Shown piece by piece: positions 1-12,398 of a stretch of DNA of 64,000 nucleotides. Location: positions 85,866,186 through 85,930,185 of the forward strand of contig OU342630.1 in the NCBI GenBank assembly GCA_910589415.1. Direction: 5' to 3'. The stretch's first letter is position 1, and every line of letters starts with the position of its first letter. The notes below the pieces were generated by a model that ran no database searches, was not told the DNA's origin, and was given only the letters and a program-made list of their open reading frames with translations. A program made the position numbers and the translations under genes. The DNA comes from Malachius bipustulatus. Taxonomy: Eukaryota > Arthropoda > Insecta > Coleoptera > Melyridae.

Positions 1-1316
1 TTTCGGTATTCCTGGAAGTGCAACCATCTCCAAAGTGGATTAGTTAGGGGCCCCCCAGAGGCATAGCGTGGATTTCTACCACCTGGTGCTGACTCTAAAT
101 CCCCCCCCCCCCTCTCATAATAAGACTGTAACCAGATACGAATGTTTACTCAGAAAATGTTGATTAAAATCCTTTTTTTTACAGCACATGTTTCGATTTC
201 TCATTGGAGTGAATTCACTTAATTCCAAAAATTTTTGTTGTGCCCGCCTTTTTTTTTGTAACCCGAAGCATGGCCTTTCATTTCATAATTAAATTATTGA
301 TATTGATAACATATTAATGTTGTCATCAATGTTATGCCTCTTTCTGAATAACCCCCAGAACTGCATCAAATCAAAAATTACCATAAAATGCTTTAAAAAT
401 CAGTATTCATTATTGATTTTGCAAACACTGCTATATTTATTTAGCACCTTTTCACAATGCATTTATATTGGTTGTTATATTCATGTCATTTCTTCTGAGA
501 GCCACTCTGAGATAGGGACAGACCGCCCTTACTGCCCCTCCCTCATTCGCCACCCGCCACTGCCTGTAACTATTAAAAGTATAGCTAGAGGATTGCCAAT
601 GGGTTAAATGATTTTTGATGACCTTTTACAATTATTTAATCAATCAGGTTGTATCAACAACTAGTGTACTGTATCTAGTTATTTATAAAAATAGAGAAAT
701 ACACCTGGTGAGTGTTACACCTCCAGAATAAAAGAAAAGTAAGTTGTCAAAAATTTTTAACCTTCATTTTGTTTCGAGTATTAAGTAGATTAAAATGGGG
801 GTGCGGGTGCCATTTAAAAATACATTGATGCTGTCAAGTCAAAAGCCCTGTTCAGTAATTTAATTAATTTCAATTTTATTGAATTCATTCTATACATTAG
901 TCGCATATTGCGAGATAAATCGGAGAGGGTTGACTCGTGGTAAATATCTTTGTAAATAGTAATACTACATCAACATCTGATAACATCATCATAACTGCAA
1001 CAACATGATTGTTTGAAATGTTTATTTAGAAAGACCAATTAGATTTAGGCATCCACAAACTCCAATACCTCCGACTGAACTACTTGATATTTACAATTCG
1101 ATCATATTAGCGACCAGAGCCGTAACTATGCCCTAAGAAAGAAACCTGTATAAAAGGCTCCTCAATCACTTGCCACGATCGCTGCCCTGTGGCCCCTGGG
1201 CTTCTACCTACAGCCCTGTTAGCTACAAGTAGTAAATATAAAAACAACTAAATACTAAAAAAAATTAGTATCAGAACATATCAAAAATGTTTATATATAT
1301 ACCTAAATAAAATACT
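1..1316. other. Intergenic or intronic DNA, no recognisable gene
   Basis: AT-rich sequence with homopolymer runs (a C-tract near 103-113 and T-tracts near 172 and 250). The longest open frame (317-607, +) shows no family motif, no splice context and low-complexity composition, so it is not called. This is the 3' flank of the REXO1-like gene. If the laminin gene really extends leftward across REXO1, this stretch would be laminin intron. Confidence 0.5.
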
Positions 1317-1323
1317 TTATTTT
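1311..1323 (-). terminator. Poly(A) signal overlapping the REXO1 stop codon
   Basis: On the minus strand the last codons read GCA AAA TAA AGT, so the hexamer AATAAA contains the stop codon TAA. This implies a very short 3' UTR unless a downstream signal is used. Confidence 0.5.
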
Positions 1324-4300
1324 GCACCACGTAACTTCAGTTCTTCTTGGACTTTAAATTTGATAAGTTCCATGCATGTGACTGCATCTTCTGCACTGTC
1401 GTGTCCGCTGACCTGATTCTGTATGATTTTCTTGAGAATTTCCGACGCGAGTGCTCTTAAGGCACGCTTGTGAGGCAGACCCATACGATGAGGAAACACC
1501 ACAGCCGTGTCTACGATACTATTATGTACAATCTTCAACGCTTTCATATCAGACTCTAAACTATGACCAATTAATATTGTCTTTGAATTGCATAAATGTA
1601 GAATGTTTGCTTGCACTTGTAAAATACTTGTACTAGTTCTGTCCATTTGGTCTTTGGTGATTCCCGAAAATCGCGTGTTGTAATCTACAATGGGATTCAG
1701 AGGTTTCACAAGAGACTCGTACACTATTTTACATTCGGGATCGACTATCGTCACTCGCGTCAGTTCCAGTCCTTTAATCGTGTAACACATTTCACAATCT
1801 AAAGCATAAACGGCGTAACTTCTTGGATCATCTTCACTTTCTGGATCCATGGTTGTTTGGAAGCCATCGAGTTCGGAACCGTCGCTAAATTCGCTAACGT
1901 GAGAGGGAGCCGTAACGCAGCCCGTGTCGTCATTACTTTTACAACAAAGGAAGGTCTGTTCACCGCGTAGTGTCCTTTTCTTCAAAGGGTGGTAAATGCA
2001 TTCTTCGGCGTAAAATGCGAAACCGTCATCGGCAACTAAGTAGAATTTCGAACATCTGACACATTTTCTTTGGTTTTCTCGAAGGTTTTCATTGGGAGAT
2101 TTCCGATTTTTGATGAGCGCCCGACCGGGAACTGCACTTTCTCTTGGATATCCGTGAATGTCCAGGTCTTCCTCGGTTAGTAAATACTGCTTAACATGAT
2201 AATAAAAATTCTTACCTAAAAAAAAGAAATACAAAATTGAAGTAAAAAAAATAAGAAGTAGATATACAGAGTGATTTTTAAGTTGAGGCATTTCTTTTAA
2301 CACCCTGTAGAATTCATTAAGGCAAGCAACTTTTTCCTCGGACTTTTCCAAATTTATCTTGTTAATGAAGTCGAAAATAAAAGAGACCATCTCTGTGACA
2401 TTCATCATTGTGAAGCTCTCCTCCCAATGAAGAATATTTTACTCAAAAAATAAAAAATTTCAATTTACAGCTAGAATAAAACGGCGATATTATATTGATT
2501 TAAAATTAAAATATAACGCTGCCATTTTGTTCTCACTCCAAATTTTGGGGAGAGAATTGAAATTTTGGGATATCCTTGGGAGACCTTCACAATGATGAAC
2601 GAGATCATATTTTTCATTAAAAAAAAACAAGTCCATTTTGATTTTTATTAAGATTATGTTCATCTCAATAGGTAAGTCTTTATTCAACAATGGACGTATA
2701 CCGAGTTTCAATTATTTATCTTAAAAGGTTAAAAAAATAAAGAGAGGGGTGGAAAGGGCACTAAAGATATATCCTATGTCCAATTCTTCACTAGATAAAG
2801 AATATAAAAATGCAGCAACATATTCGAATCAACAAAAGTATCTCTATAATATTAATAAATTTCTTACCTGTAAAATTAGACATTTTATCTTTATCAGTCT
2901 TTTCATTAGATTTCATTGGTCCTAAACCAGATTTAGTTCTTTCTTGCAATTCTCTTCTTATTCTACTGACTGCTAACATAGCTGAATTCTTGTACGTAGT
3001 TAATACTTTGCATCTTTCATAACAGCTGAACTCTTCATTCAGCGCTCTTGAATACGCATCTTCTGACGTCATATAAAGTTTAACACATTCATCAGCAATC
3101 ATTGTTAAAAAGCGTGTCCTAACATTCACGGGTAATTTTGACTTATCCGCTTGTAACACGTCCGGTATCGCTGCTAGGGAATAATCGGGAACATGAGCAA
3201 CTCGCTTGCCTTTCTGTGTTTGAGCGATAGTTTTGGTGACAGAATCGTCACAGATTTTCTTCTTCATTTCCTCGATTCGTTCTTTAGCTTTTTGCATAGA
3301 TTGCACATTAAAAACTGGCGCGATTCTTCTTTGTGTGAACTTTGTTACTGCATTATTTGACTTGGCAGTGCTAGTCATTATTTCATCGACCAAAGATGTA
3401 CTGGTGCTGGTGCTGGGTTTTGGTTTATGTTGGATCAGTGGCTCCTTGAGGGTCTTCCGTACTTTATGAGCATGGATGGCTTGCATAGCTGTCGGTGGAG
3501 CGGGTCGTTTCAAAGAAGTTATTTTTTTGACTTCGTTCATGATTTGACGCTGTTCATCCGAAGCTTGCACCAGACGAGCAAGTTTGAAACGGTTTGTCAT
3601 TGCCTGTTCGGCACTGGGTACTGCTTTTGGGAGTACTTTCAGCTTCGTTGTCGGAAGTTCAGCGTTCGCATGAGCAATTCTTTTCTTTCCTAGCAAAGAT
3701 TCTTTCTGCTCCATCTGTATCTGATCTTCTATCATTGATTCAATGTTGGGATTCACTTCAAGAACAGGCTCTGGAGGTTTATATTCATTAAAAATTCGGT
3801 AACATTCCATCATTGTAGCATCTTCATCATCAAAATTTAAATCAGCGTCTTCTTCATTACTTAAATCGAGATTTTGTTCGTCAAGTATATTATTATCATT
3901 TCCATCGCTGGAGTCACTTTGATCGGAAGCAGAGTTTGTGTTGTATTTGGATTTATGTTTTTTATCTCGATCAGAACCTTTCTTTTCCCTGCTGTCCTTA
4001 ATGTACCGTTTTTTACTTTCTTCTTTTTCCCTATGCTTCTCTTTTATATCTTTCTTTTTTCTGTGATCGCTAGATTTTTCTTTACTTTTATGTTTTTGTC
4101 GAGAACTTTCACTGAAATCACTACTTGATGAACTAGTGGAAGTTTTACGATCTCTTCTCGAGTCTTTTTTGTCACTTTTTTTATTGTCGTGTTTGTGTGT
4201 ATTAGATTTATTTTTATCATGTGAATGTTTTTCTTTTTTACTTTCACTTTTTGTGTTTTTAATTTCTTTTTTCGAACTCGCCTTTTCATCTTTTTTGAAC

Positions 4301-5652
4301 TTTTCTTTCCTATGGTCAGATCTGGAACTGCTCGATTTCTTCATTTTCACAACTTTATTATCGACGTCCGAGGATATTTCTTCAGAATCGCTAAACTTGA
4401 CTTCCTTTTTATCTCGTTTTCTTTCGAGATTTTTGTCATGTTTATTCTTATCGTGATCATGTTTTGATTCTTTCAATTTTTTCTTTTCTTTACTTTTTTC
4501 ACCATCACTTGACGAAGTACTTTTATTCTTAGACGTAGTTTTCAACTTACTCTTACTACTATCCTTGATGTTTTTATTTTTATCTACACTATCACTTTTA
4601 ATAACAGCTCGTTTATCTTTTTCTTTAGTATCATTTTTACTATGAGACTTTTCTTTTTCTTCCTGTTTATGTATTTTTTTCTCTGTCTCACTCCTATGCT
4701 TGATTTTTGTATCATCTCCATCTCTAGATTTTTCTTTACTAGATCTATTATCGCTCTCTCTAGATTTTTCTTTACCAGATCTATGTTTAAGTTTATCTCG
4801 CCCTACTGGTTTACTGGAATTATCACTTTTGCACCTAACTTCATCACAATATTTAATCGCTTCAGTATGCTGGTTTTCAGTGCTGAATGCTAAGTCTGTA
4901 GGAGGAAGTTTAGCACCACCGTCTTCAAGTAATGATATTATTTGCTCGGAATTTTCTCTGTTTCCATCTTCGATAATTTCATCAATCATGTTAAATTCGT
5001 TCGACAGATCCTCAAAATCAATAGCGGCTGGATCATATTCATCAGTGATCTGACTCGGACAGTATTCCAGACCGGTTGTACTGTTCCCTCCGCTGGGCGT
5101 ATATGCGATGAGTTCATTCTGTATTGCTTCGGTACTGCTGCCAGGCTTATACTCGATATTTCTGACACTTCCACTGGGTTTATATTCTTCGTGCCGTCTG
5201 TGAGTGCGAAGTTTTCCCTCAACTTTCGAACCGTTGTCAGGGTTGGAAGAAAGATTGTCACAATCATCTTTATCGATTTCTTTACGATTTTCTCGCACTA
5301 CATCGCCGGCACTGTATGCAGTTTCAGCAGTTGCGGTGGTGTTCTGTTTAGTTTCTGAGGATAAAAGAGTCAAGGGGGTAGGATTGTAAACTGGCTTATC
5401 GATGAACCTGGTATTAATTCTGGCAGTTCGATCTGGCTTGAATGCTAAATCTGGCACGTAACTAATTGGAATATGATTTCTGATGTTCGCAAGTTCGCTT
5501 TTAGGTGTCGGTTTGTATGTGGGAACATCCGAACTTTCATCTAACGATTCCTGGGGTTTTCTTTTGTGCCGAAAATGGCAGTACGGCCTACCGCACGAAC
5601 TGTTATGATACGGGCAGTCTATATCTTGGAAATAACCTTTCGTTGGCAACAT
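1317..5652 (-). CDS. REXO1: REXO1-like RNA exonuclease (DEDDh family)
   Basis: Two coding exons, 5652-2868 and 2215-1317, join across a 652-bp GT-AG intron in phase 1 and give about 1227 aa. The N-terminus (MLPTKGYFQDIDCPYHNSSC) starts a CCCH finger (C-x6-C-x4-C-x3-H) like that of vertebrate REXO1. Repeated Y-x-P-(T/S)-P motifs follow, then a very Lys/Ser-rich charged stretch (about residues 275-600) and an Elongin-A-binding-like region (about 690-920). Exon 2 has the KQYLLTEEDL segment, a Cys/His cluster and the 3'-5' exonuclease. Visible catalytic residues are D1068 and E1070 (ALDCEM), D1151 (HSLESD), H1200 and D1205 (GHDSAEDA). Family members trim or degrade nuclear RNA, and REXO1 binds Elongin A. 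The open frame beginning at 2408 is intron read-through; only the phase-1 junction at 2868/2215 restores the conserved frame. No internal stop or missing catalytic residue is seen. Confidence 0.93.
2216..2867 (-). other. Intron of the REXO1-like gene
   Basis: On the minus strand the donor is CAG|GTAAGAA (2867) and the acceptor TTTTTTTTAG|GTAAG (2216). The open frame upstream of exon 2 continues into this intron up to an ATG at 2408 without being part of the mRNA. The intron carries a 35-bp spaced pair resembling degenerate TACAGAGTG / CACCCTGTA transposon ends (about 2264-2300). A retained-intron product cannot be excluded from sequence alone. Confidence 0.8.
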
Positions 5653-6041
5653 TTCGTCGGCATTAATATCAACTGGTAATTAATTTTACGTACTTTTATA
5701 ATGTGACTGCATTTTAGCTCTGAACTGAAACTTAACTTTAACTTTACTGTAAATATTGAATATAACCTCATTAACTACTTGCTTGACTGCAATGACGTGT
5801 TCCGATGGACAAGTGATGACAATGACAATGACTTATGAAATAAAATGAACTACTTCCTGCGTGGAGACGGAGCCGACTGACCTACGACGCTACGACTTCT
5901 ACGAGTAACGTATTAGGGATGGGCTCATAACGGTGATTTTAAGATCACGGTGATTTACTGTAATCTGTAATTATTTGATATTTGATTTGATTACTTTCAA
6001 TCAGAAACAAGATGAAAGCTTGAATACTATACTTACACGAG
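5653..6041. other. 5' flank of the REXO1-like gene
   Basis: Non-coding stretch between the REXO1 start codon and the first foldback element. It should contain the REXO1 promoter and 5' UTR. No TATA box or other core element is convincing. It includes a short tandem of GACAATGACAATGAC near 5816-5832. Confidence 0.4.
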
Positions 6042-7041
6042 TATACAGGGTGGTCACTTTCAACTGACTCACCATTGGGATCTCCTAAACCATAAGAGAT
6101 ACAGGGTTGCTTAAATTAGATAAAAGTTGCCCAATTTTATGCTCATTCAGAATCTGAAAAAAAATTGTATAATTTCAGTCGTTGTTGAAATATCCTGAAA
6201 AAACTGAAAAATTGAGATTTCTTATTTTAGCCATATCTTCTTTACTATTGAAAATAAGTAAATAATTTTTCGTGGGCTTAAATAAGTCGTTCATGAGAGC
6301 TATATCCATTTGACATTAAAAAAATTTCAAAGCCAACTAGATCCCAAAGTTTTCATAGCCAACTTTTGTTTTTCTTATGGCCGCCATATTGGTTTTTTAT
6401 GTCATTTGGTATGAAAAAAATAATGGAAACCAAAAACTAATAAACTTTAAATAATAAATTTAAAAAATTTTTCTTCTTTTTTCGAAGAAAAACAAAAAAA
6501 TTTCGCTGAAATACATCAATATGAAGTCATACTGCTTGCCTCATGGTTTTTTAATTTCTCTATGATATTCTGTCAAAAAAGTTGTCTTTTTTAAGGAAAA
6601 AGAAGAATAAACATTTTTGAAATTTATTTTTTGAAGTTTATTAGTTTTTGTTTTCCATTATTTTTTTCATACCGAATGACATAGAAAAACAATATGGCGG
6701 CCATAAGAAAACCGAAAGTTGGCTATGAAAACTTTGGGATCTAGTTGGCTTTAAATTTTTTTTAATGTCAAATGGATAGCTCATGACGACTTATTTAAGC
6801 CCACGAAAAATTATTTACTTATTTTCAATAGTAAAGAAGATTATGGCTAAAATAAAAATTCTCAATTTTTCAGTTTTTTCAGGATATTTCAACAACGACT
6901 GAAATTATACAATTTTTTTTCAGATTCCGAATGAGCATAAAATTGGGCAACTTTTATCTAATTTAAGCAACCCTGTATCTCTTATGGTTTAGGAGATCCC
7001 AATGGCAATGGTGAGCCAGTGGAAAGTGACCACCCTGTATA
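6042..7041. mobile_element. Foldback element, about 1 kb, TATACAGGGTG ends
   Basis: The left arm (6042 to about 6500) and right arm (about 6590-7041) are inverted copies over roughly 450 bp with scattered substitutions and small indels, around a short loop near 6520-6570. Termini read TATACAGGGTGGTCACTTT and the inverse, flanked by TA. No coding potential. Fragments of the same family occur at 23.46-23.72 kb and 31.08-31.42 kb. The family that mobilises it is unknown; a TA duplication would suit Tc1/mariner. Confidence 0.85.
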
Positions 7042-7159
7042 AGACAACAAACTTTTCAGTAGTTAAGAAAAAATTATTATCATCCGTACCTAATAATTTA
7101 CTATTTCATGAAATGCTACTTAATTCCTGACATGCTACTTAATTCTAACATGAGATCTC

Positions 7160-7834
7160 ATGTTAGAAAATGGTTATCCTAAAAAGTACATTAACAAATT
7201 AATTTTTAACACACCTAATTTATCTAGTACCTTAACAACTACAGAAATTAACACCAATCAAACAAACTTACAAGTTACACAATTATTGATAAATCCTGAC
7301 ACCACACAGAATACGGTTAATAACATTAATAATAATCAGTTCAAATTCACTACTTTTCCTTACATTGAAAACTTAACACACAAAATTATAAAAATTTTTA
7401 AAGAAAATAATATAAAGTTTGCTCTTTATAATTACTTGACAAATAATACAATTTTTAATAAAAATAAAGATAAAATTCAAGTTTTAGATAGATCTAATTT
7501 AGTGTATAAAATTAATTGCTTGAATTGTAACTTATCATATATTGGACACACTTCTCAATTGTTAAAACAAAGAGTATCTTTACATAAAAGTGACTCTAGA
7601 CTTAGGCCAAATAGATGCACGTTAGCCAACCATGTACATAATACTAACTGTGAAATGGATTTTGAAAATATTAAGATATTAGAAACAGAAAGTAATCTTT
7701 TTAAAAGACAATTTTTAGAAATGTGTCACATAAATGAAAATATCGATAACTGCATAAATTTAAAATCAGATATACAAAATTTAAATAGAATATATAGCTA
7801 TATTTTGGACTTTGAAAAACACAAAAATTTTTAA
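7160..7834 (+). pseudogene. Penelope-like element C-terminal fragment with GIY-YIG endonuclease
   Basis: The 224-aa open frame contains an N-terminal LENGYPKKYINKLIF segment, typical of the RT-endonuclease connector. A GIY-YIG-type nuclease follows (LVYKINCLNCNLSYIG at about residues 112-127), with an Arg in the QRVSLHKS helix, a His-rich segment (ANHVHNTNC) and a Glu in ILETESNLFKRQF. Penelope-like elements encode an RT followed by exactly this nuclease, which nicks target DNA. A TGA lies directly upstream in frame and no RT domain precedes it, so this is a dead 5'-truncated copy. The A/T-rich codons match the surroundings. The nuclease domain itself has no internal stop. Confidence 0.78.
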
Positions 7835-8244
7835 ACAATTTATAGACAGGTAGGTACCTACCTAATTTCATAAATAAATAAATAACTAATGAACATATAT
7901 AAAAATAACTGTTAAAGTAGTACTGTTTAGATTCCTTTGTTTTGATTTTTGAGAAAATAATCCATTATTCACAATGTTAAAAAACTTCAAAACTTTTATG
8001 TCATAAAATATATAAAAAAAAAAAATTTTTTTTCTAAATTCTCATAAAAATTATTCATAAATGTTGATATTTATAAATATTAAATGGTTTTTTGGCATAA
8101 ATTTACAAAACGAACTTTATTAACATTACCTTATGAAGATTTTTAGAATTTTAAAGATGCTAATTTTATTTTGATCATTTGTTGTAAGTATTTATCTTAA
8201 GATTTTTTGAAAAAATATTGATTTCTTATAATTACAGTTCTCCT

Positions 8245-8275
8245 GATGAAGATCTAAATTAAGATCGAAATATAT
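8245..8275 (+). ncRNA. Hammerhead-like motif in Penelope 3' region
   Basis: CTGATGA is followed by a GATCT / AGATC hairpin and then GAAA, the core order of a hammerhead ribozyme (CUGAUGA, stem II, GAAA). Penelope-like elements are known to carry hammerheads. One extra A separates CTGATGA from the hairpin and no clear stem I/III pairing was found, so activity is doubtful. Confidence 0.3.
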
Positions 8276-8376
8276 TGAGTTTAACAAAAAAGGATCATAC
8301 CTTTTATTTGCGACACACCGCTTGCCTTTACCTAATTTTCAAATAATTAAAAATAACGGTGGTTTACTACATTCAT

Positions 8377-8414
8377 AAATATATATATATATATATAAAT
8401 ATATATATATATAT
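8377..8414. repeat. (TA)n microsatellite
   Basis: Two runs of alternating T and A separated by an AA interruption. An open frame of Ile/Tyr repeats crosses it on the minus strand and is not a gene. Confidence 0.9.
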
Positions 8415-9462
8415 CGTGGGCAGGTGAATTTTGGAAAACCACTTTTTCGTGATCTGGGGGTCATGATCGGTGGACATTTGATGAGTTTGGGTGATTTTCG
8501 AAAAGTGATGTCGTCCTCAATAGTGTATTTTTTTATTAAAAAATACACTAATAACATCCTCTGAAATTCCTGCATGATCTCTGATGACGCTTCGCATTAT
8601 TTTTACTACTTCCGTTGCGTGCTTTTATAATCGTTTCGCGTTGATAATAACCGTAATCGTCGATTTAGAATAATGTAACGTTGGCTTTTATTCACATCAC
8701 TAATAATTATTAATATTCAATCTGAACCGCGCGAATTTTAAAAGCACTGCTTAACAAGGAATTTATTCGTTATTTAGATTCAGATTATTTCTCCATGTGT
8801 GCACACCTCTAACTCTACTCGTTTGATTTTGTTTCACAATTTCACATATGTCTGAAATATGAACTCTGGAATAAATCTCGTCCTCGTCTATTTTTAGAGC
8901 TTCATCCGTACGAATCTGAGAAAAGATAGAATTTCAAGGTTGAAAGTTGAAATATCTCTTCGTCACATCACATTTCCTCTTCTAACATCCGCTGATCCAG
9001 TAGTTACAACAAAATAATATGTGGGAATAGAATCGCTACTGTGTATGTACCTAGGCGCGGCATGATAGGCTCCGTTGTTTGCACAAAATAACTTATTGCT
9101 TTCATTTTTAATGGCTACCCCCTTTAAAAAGGCAATGCAAAATGCGCGACTTTTTTTGCGCCAAATAAGCGGGTGTCGCGAGACGCTCGTCAGATATGCC
9201 TACTGGATTACACGTCTCACGTCACTCTAAGCGATGAGCGTTCACGAGCAGATCACGTGACTAAATTGGCATTTGCGCGATATTTCAAAATTCAAACCCC
9301 TTAAAAGCTTAAAATTAAATAACAATAGTAAATAAAATATTTGCAAGTTCGCCGTTATAAACTGGAAAATGATTTTCATATAGTTCTGCATTATCAGAAA
9401 ATATATTATTGGCATACTTAAGTACATTATGCTGCATGATCGTAACCGTTATTATTTTTTCC
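8415..9462. other. Non-coding DNA, nothing recognised
   Basis: No open frame with a family motif, no inverted repeat and no SINE box seen. GC content is locally somewhat higher around 8600-9240, possibly an old unrecognised repeat or laminin intron. Confidence 0.4.
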
Positions 9463-9982
9463 TGAAGGATGTCCGGAAATTATGCGCAAAAAATTAAGGG
9501 GGTGTGATTCTACTTGATGAAATATTGCCAAAAGTATCTATAATTTTCTTTTCGAAAACTCACAAATAAGAAAGTTATGAGCCTTCAAAGTTGATTTTTT
9601 AAATCAATATTTTTTTATCACTTTTTTTATAGTGTACGGATTTTCTTAAAATTTTACACACTTGCCACTTATGTTGCTTTACATCCTTGGTCCAAATTAG
9701 ACTTGAATCCCTCGAAATCAAAAGGCCTTAACTGCCCTTGACCTTCAAAAAAGGCCTATAACTTTTTTTGTAATATTTTTTTCTGAGTTTTAAAGATGCA
9801 CAATTAAAGAACATGAAAAAATATTCGGAAAAGGTCCTCCTTTGTCTATCACGATAAAATGACCTCTGTTTCCGAGTAAAACTGTTTTAAAAATTTACTT
9901 GCACTATTGATCACCATAAATTTTATTATGATCATTCTGTAACAATACCAAAGCATATGCTTTGGAAACAGCTGCAGGGATT
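9463..9982 (+). mobile_element. Single arm of the GGATGTCCGG foldback family
   Basis: Closely matches the left arms of the complete elements at 20163-21355 and 61215-62395, from GGATGTCCGGAAATTATGCG to the GGAAACAGCTGCAGGG segment. Its own inverted right arm is missing; sequence changes abruptly after about 9980. A truncated or rearranged copy. Confidence 0.75.
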
Positions 9983-10480
9983 TTTATAGACCATTTTCGA
10001 GAATTATGGCCATTTACGATGAAACACTCGCTTTGGATGTTTCAAAAAATATGAGTGTCAAAAAATTAAGAACAAAAAACTTCGCTCAATCCTAAAAACT
10101 CCGCCAATATAACACACACAAAAAATTGGTATTAAAATGGCTAGCTGATATACCAATGATATGACATGTGCAAAAGCTGAGTTCTGTATCTCAAATGGTT
10201 CCCGTGACATTTCCAAAAAAAAATTACAAATAATATTTTTTGACGCCCTGCGCTGTAATATCAAAAATGGTGCATTTTCGAACACACGTTAATTGGAAAT
10301 TTTTCCTTCGAACGAGTCAAGAAATCACCCCCTAAAATTTTTTGCACTTATTTTGAACCCTTGTTACGTAGGTACCTTACCCGTTCCCCTAAAAATTCGA
10401 GAATTGATCGGAATTTTTCCTTGAATGAAGGGGTTATTGGAATTGACTCCCCTTTATAGGTAGGTACCATAATACATATA
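9983..10480. other. Non-coding DNA between foldback elements
   Basis: No gene seen. Includes GTAGGTACC-type motifs (10362-10380, 10460-10467) that recur across the window. Confidence 0.4.
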
Positions 10481-11396
10481 ACGTATGTCCTAAGCGGCTT
10501 AACTTTTTAACTACAGGGTGTTGAAGTTTCAAGAAAAAAATCGTTTTTTAATAATAGCTTTGATAAAAATCAAGATATTTTCGTGAAAATTTGTGTACAC
10601 GTTCCATGCATCAAGAGGCATTTTCCAACGTATAACTTTTAGTTATTGTAGCATTGACGTTCGTGCAAGTCGCGTTACACTTAATATTTTTGAAAAAAAA
10701 ATAGTACGTCACTGCTTTTTTATGAAAATAAAATTATTTTTTAAATCCTCTTTCATTTCTGAGTAAATATGATATCTTGACTTTTTTCAACCGATGCAAG
10801 GTTTTCTGATAAAAAAATAAATATCATATTATGTTTAGAACACCTGTGTTTAGTAGAGTTGGATTTTACAAATGAAAATAAATTCACAAATTCGACAGTT
10901 TCGCTTTTATTTACGTTAAATGACGTTTACTATGCACAGGCCATTTTTTTAAGAGTCAGATTTATTTTATGAGAACACGTTTTTTTCTATCCGAGTAGAG
11001 ATTGAATCGAACTTCTGCAGTCTGTAGCAGTTTCAGAAACCTAAAAAACCTATTTTTTTTATCAGAAAACCTTGCATCCGTTGAAAAAAGTCAAAAGATC
11101 ATATTTACTCAGAAATGAAAGAGGATTTGAAAAATAATTTTATTTTCATAAAAAAGCAGTGGCGTACTATTTTCTATTTTTTTCAAAAATATTAAGTGTA
11201 ACCCGACTTGCACGAACGCCACTGCCACAATAACTAAAAGTTATACGTTGGGAAATGCCTCTGGATGCATGGAAGGTGTACACAAATTTTCACGAAAATA
11301 TCTTGATTCTTATCAAAGTTATTATTAAAAAACGATTTTTTCTTGAAACTTCAACACCCTGTAGTTAAAAAGTTAAGCCTCTTTTAGGACATACGT
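10481..11396. mobile_element. Foldback element, about 0.9 kb
   Basis: Arms of roughly 350 bp (10481 to about 10840 and about 11045 to 11396) are inverted copies. They begin ACGTATGTCCTAA and contain CTACAGGGTGTTGAAG and its inverse a little inside the ends. The 200-bp centre is unique. No coding capacity. The internal CAGGGTG position suggests an element inserted into, or extended beyond, an older element with the common terminus. Confidence 0.82.
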
Positions 11397-12398
11397 TTAC
11401 ACTTACTTTTTTTCTTAAAATGATCTCATCAACCACCCCCCGAATTTTCTCGGTTCATTTTAGATACACCCTGTATATCCTTTCAAATACGAAACTCTGA
11501 AATACGAGTACTGACCGCGAGATTCAATTTGGGAAGAACGAACGAGCTAGAATTGACTCCCTTTCACCTATCCCGTTTCATATGCTAGCCGGACTCAAAC
11601 AAGGGCTCAGGGTGAAGTACTGTTCACACCATTGTCCCAATTATTCCGGTTCAGCGTATCTTCGTATCCCTTCATCTAGCCCACTGTAAGTACTGACTCA
11701 GTGGATTAGATTTGCAAAACAAAATATTTTGACGAGTATTGATCACCCGTAATATGCGGTGTTGATTTTCCTCCAGCCTGACCCCGGGGACTGTTAAACT
11801 GATCCCCTGCGTGGGGAAGATTTCGTGAGAGCTCCTCTCGCATGTAAATAAAATAGGAATCATTTATAGTTTCAAATAGAGGAACTTAAATTTTCAGCGT
11901 TTGCGTAAATAATATTTTTAATTTGAATAACCGAAATACCAGCAAACCGTAGGTATCTCAATTCATATCTCTTCCGTATCAGCATATTACCATGCACAAT
12001 AATTATTAATTCCCGTCATATTTTATCCTGATTGACCGCTAAATCGCAAAATCTACTTCACCAAATTATTAGTACCTTAATCTTAACCAGGAGATTCGGT
12101 ATTTCCACATAAACAATATCGAAATTTCCCCTACCCCCCTTATTAAACTATCTCTGTTACAGCTAATTGATAATAAAGCGATAAGAAACCTGCTCAAAAT
12201 AATGTCTATTTTTGTTTGATGTTTCGATGTTTTGATGAAAAAAACAATTTTCAGTTTTTACAGTTATGCAAGATATGATGGCAAAATGTGCTTTTTAAAA
12301 TTAGTCCATATCACCTTTACCTACTTTATCTTTTACTTCTTTGTTGTATCAAATAATAACAGATATAATGTGAATAAAAAATATTTTTTTTGTTACAG
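11397..12398. other. Presumed laminin intron sequence
   Basis: No upstream laminin exon could be recognised here. The open frame running from 12232 into the first laminin exon is intron read-through: its first 55 residues are hydrophobic filler ending at TTTGTTACAG. A lone CACCCTGTATA end occurs at 11468. Confidence 0.55.

Larger units (their letters stand above)
7050..8330 (+). mobile_element. 5'-truncated Penelope-like retroelement
   Basis: This stretch holds the endonuclease end of a Penelope-like element and a 3' region of about 500 bp. The reverse-transcriptase part is missing: the open frame starts at the LENGYP segment that normally follows the RT domain. A hammerhead-like motif lies at 8245-8275 and a (TA)n tract begins just beyond, near 8377. 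The left edge abuts the foldback element at 7041. Confidence 0.7.

Noticed and set aside
317..607. 96-aa plus-strand open frame
   Set aside because: No family motif, no flanking regulatory or splice signals, composition typical of random AT-rich DNA.
2216..2408. Open frame starting MMNVTEMVSF... upstream of the REXO1 exonuclease exon
   Set aside because: It is intron read-through. The exon 1 donor (2868) and the acceptor at 2216 join in phase 1 to give SNFTGKNFYYHVKQYLL; a 52-bp mini-intron (2216-2267) would break the frame.
3233..5389. Numerous plus-strand open frames opposite REXO1 exon 1
   Set aside because: Antisense shadows of Lys/Ser-rich coding sequence, giving Phe/Leu/Ser-rich frames with no motifs.
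12232..12398. First 55 codons of the open frame leading into laminin
   Set aside because: Hydrophobic, low-complexity and ending in a perfect polypyrimidine-AG acceptor (TTTTTTTGTTACAG), so it is intron.
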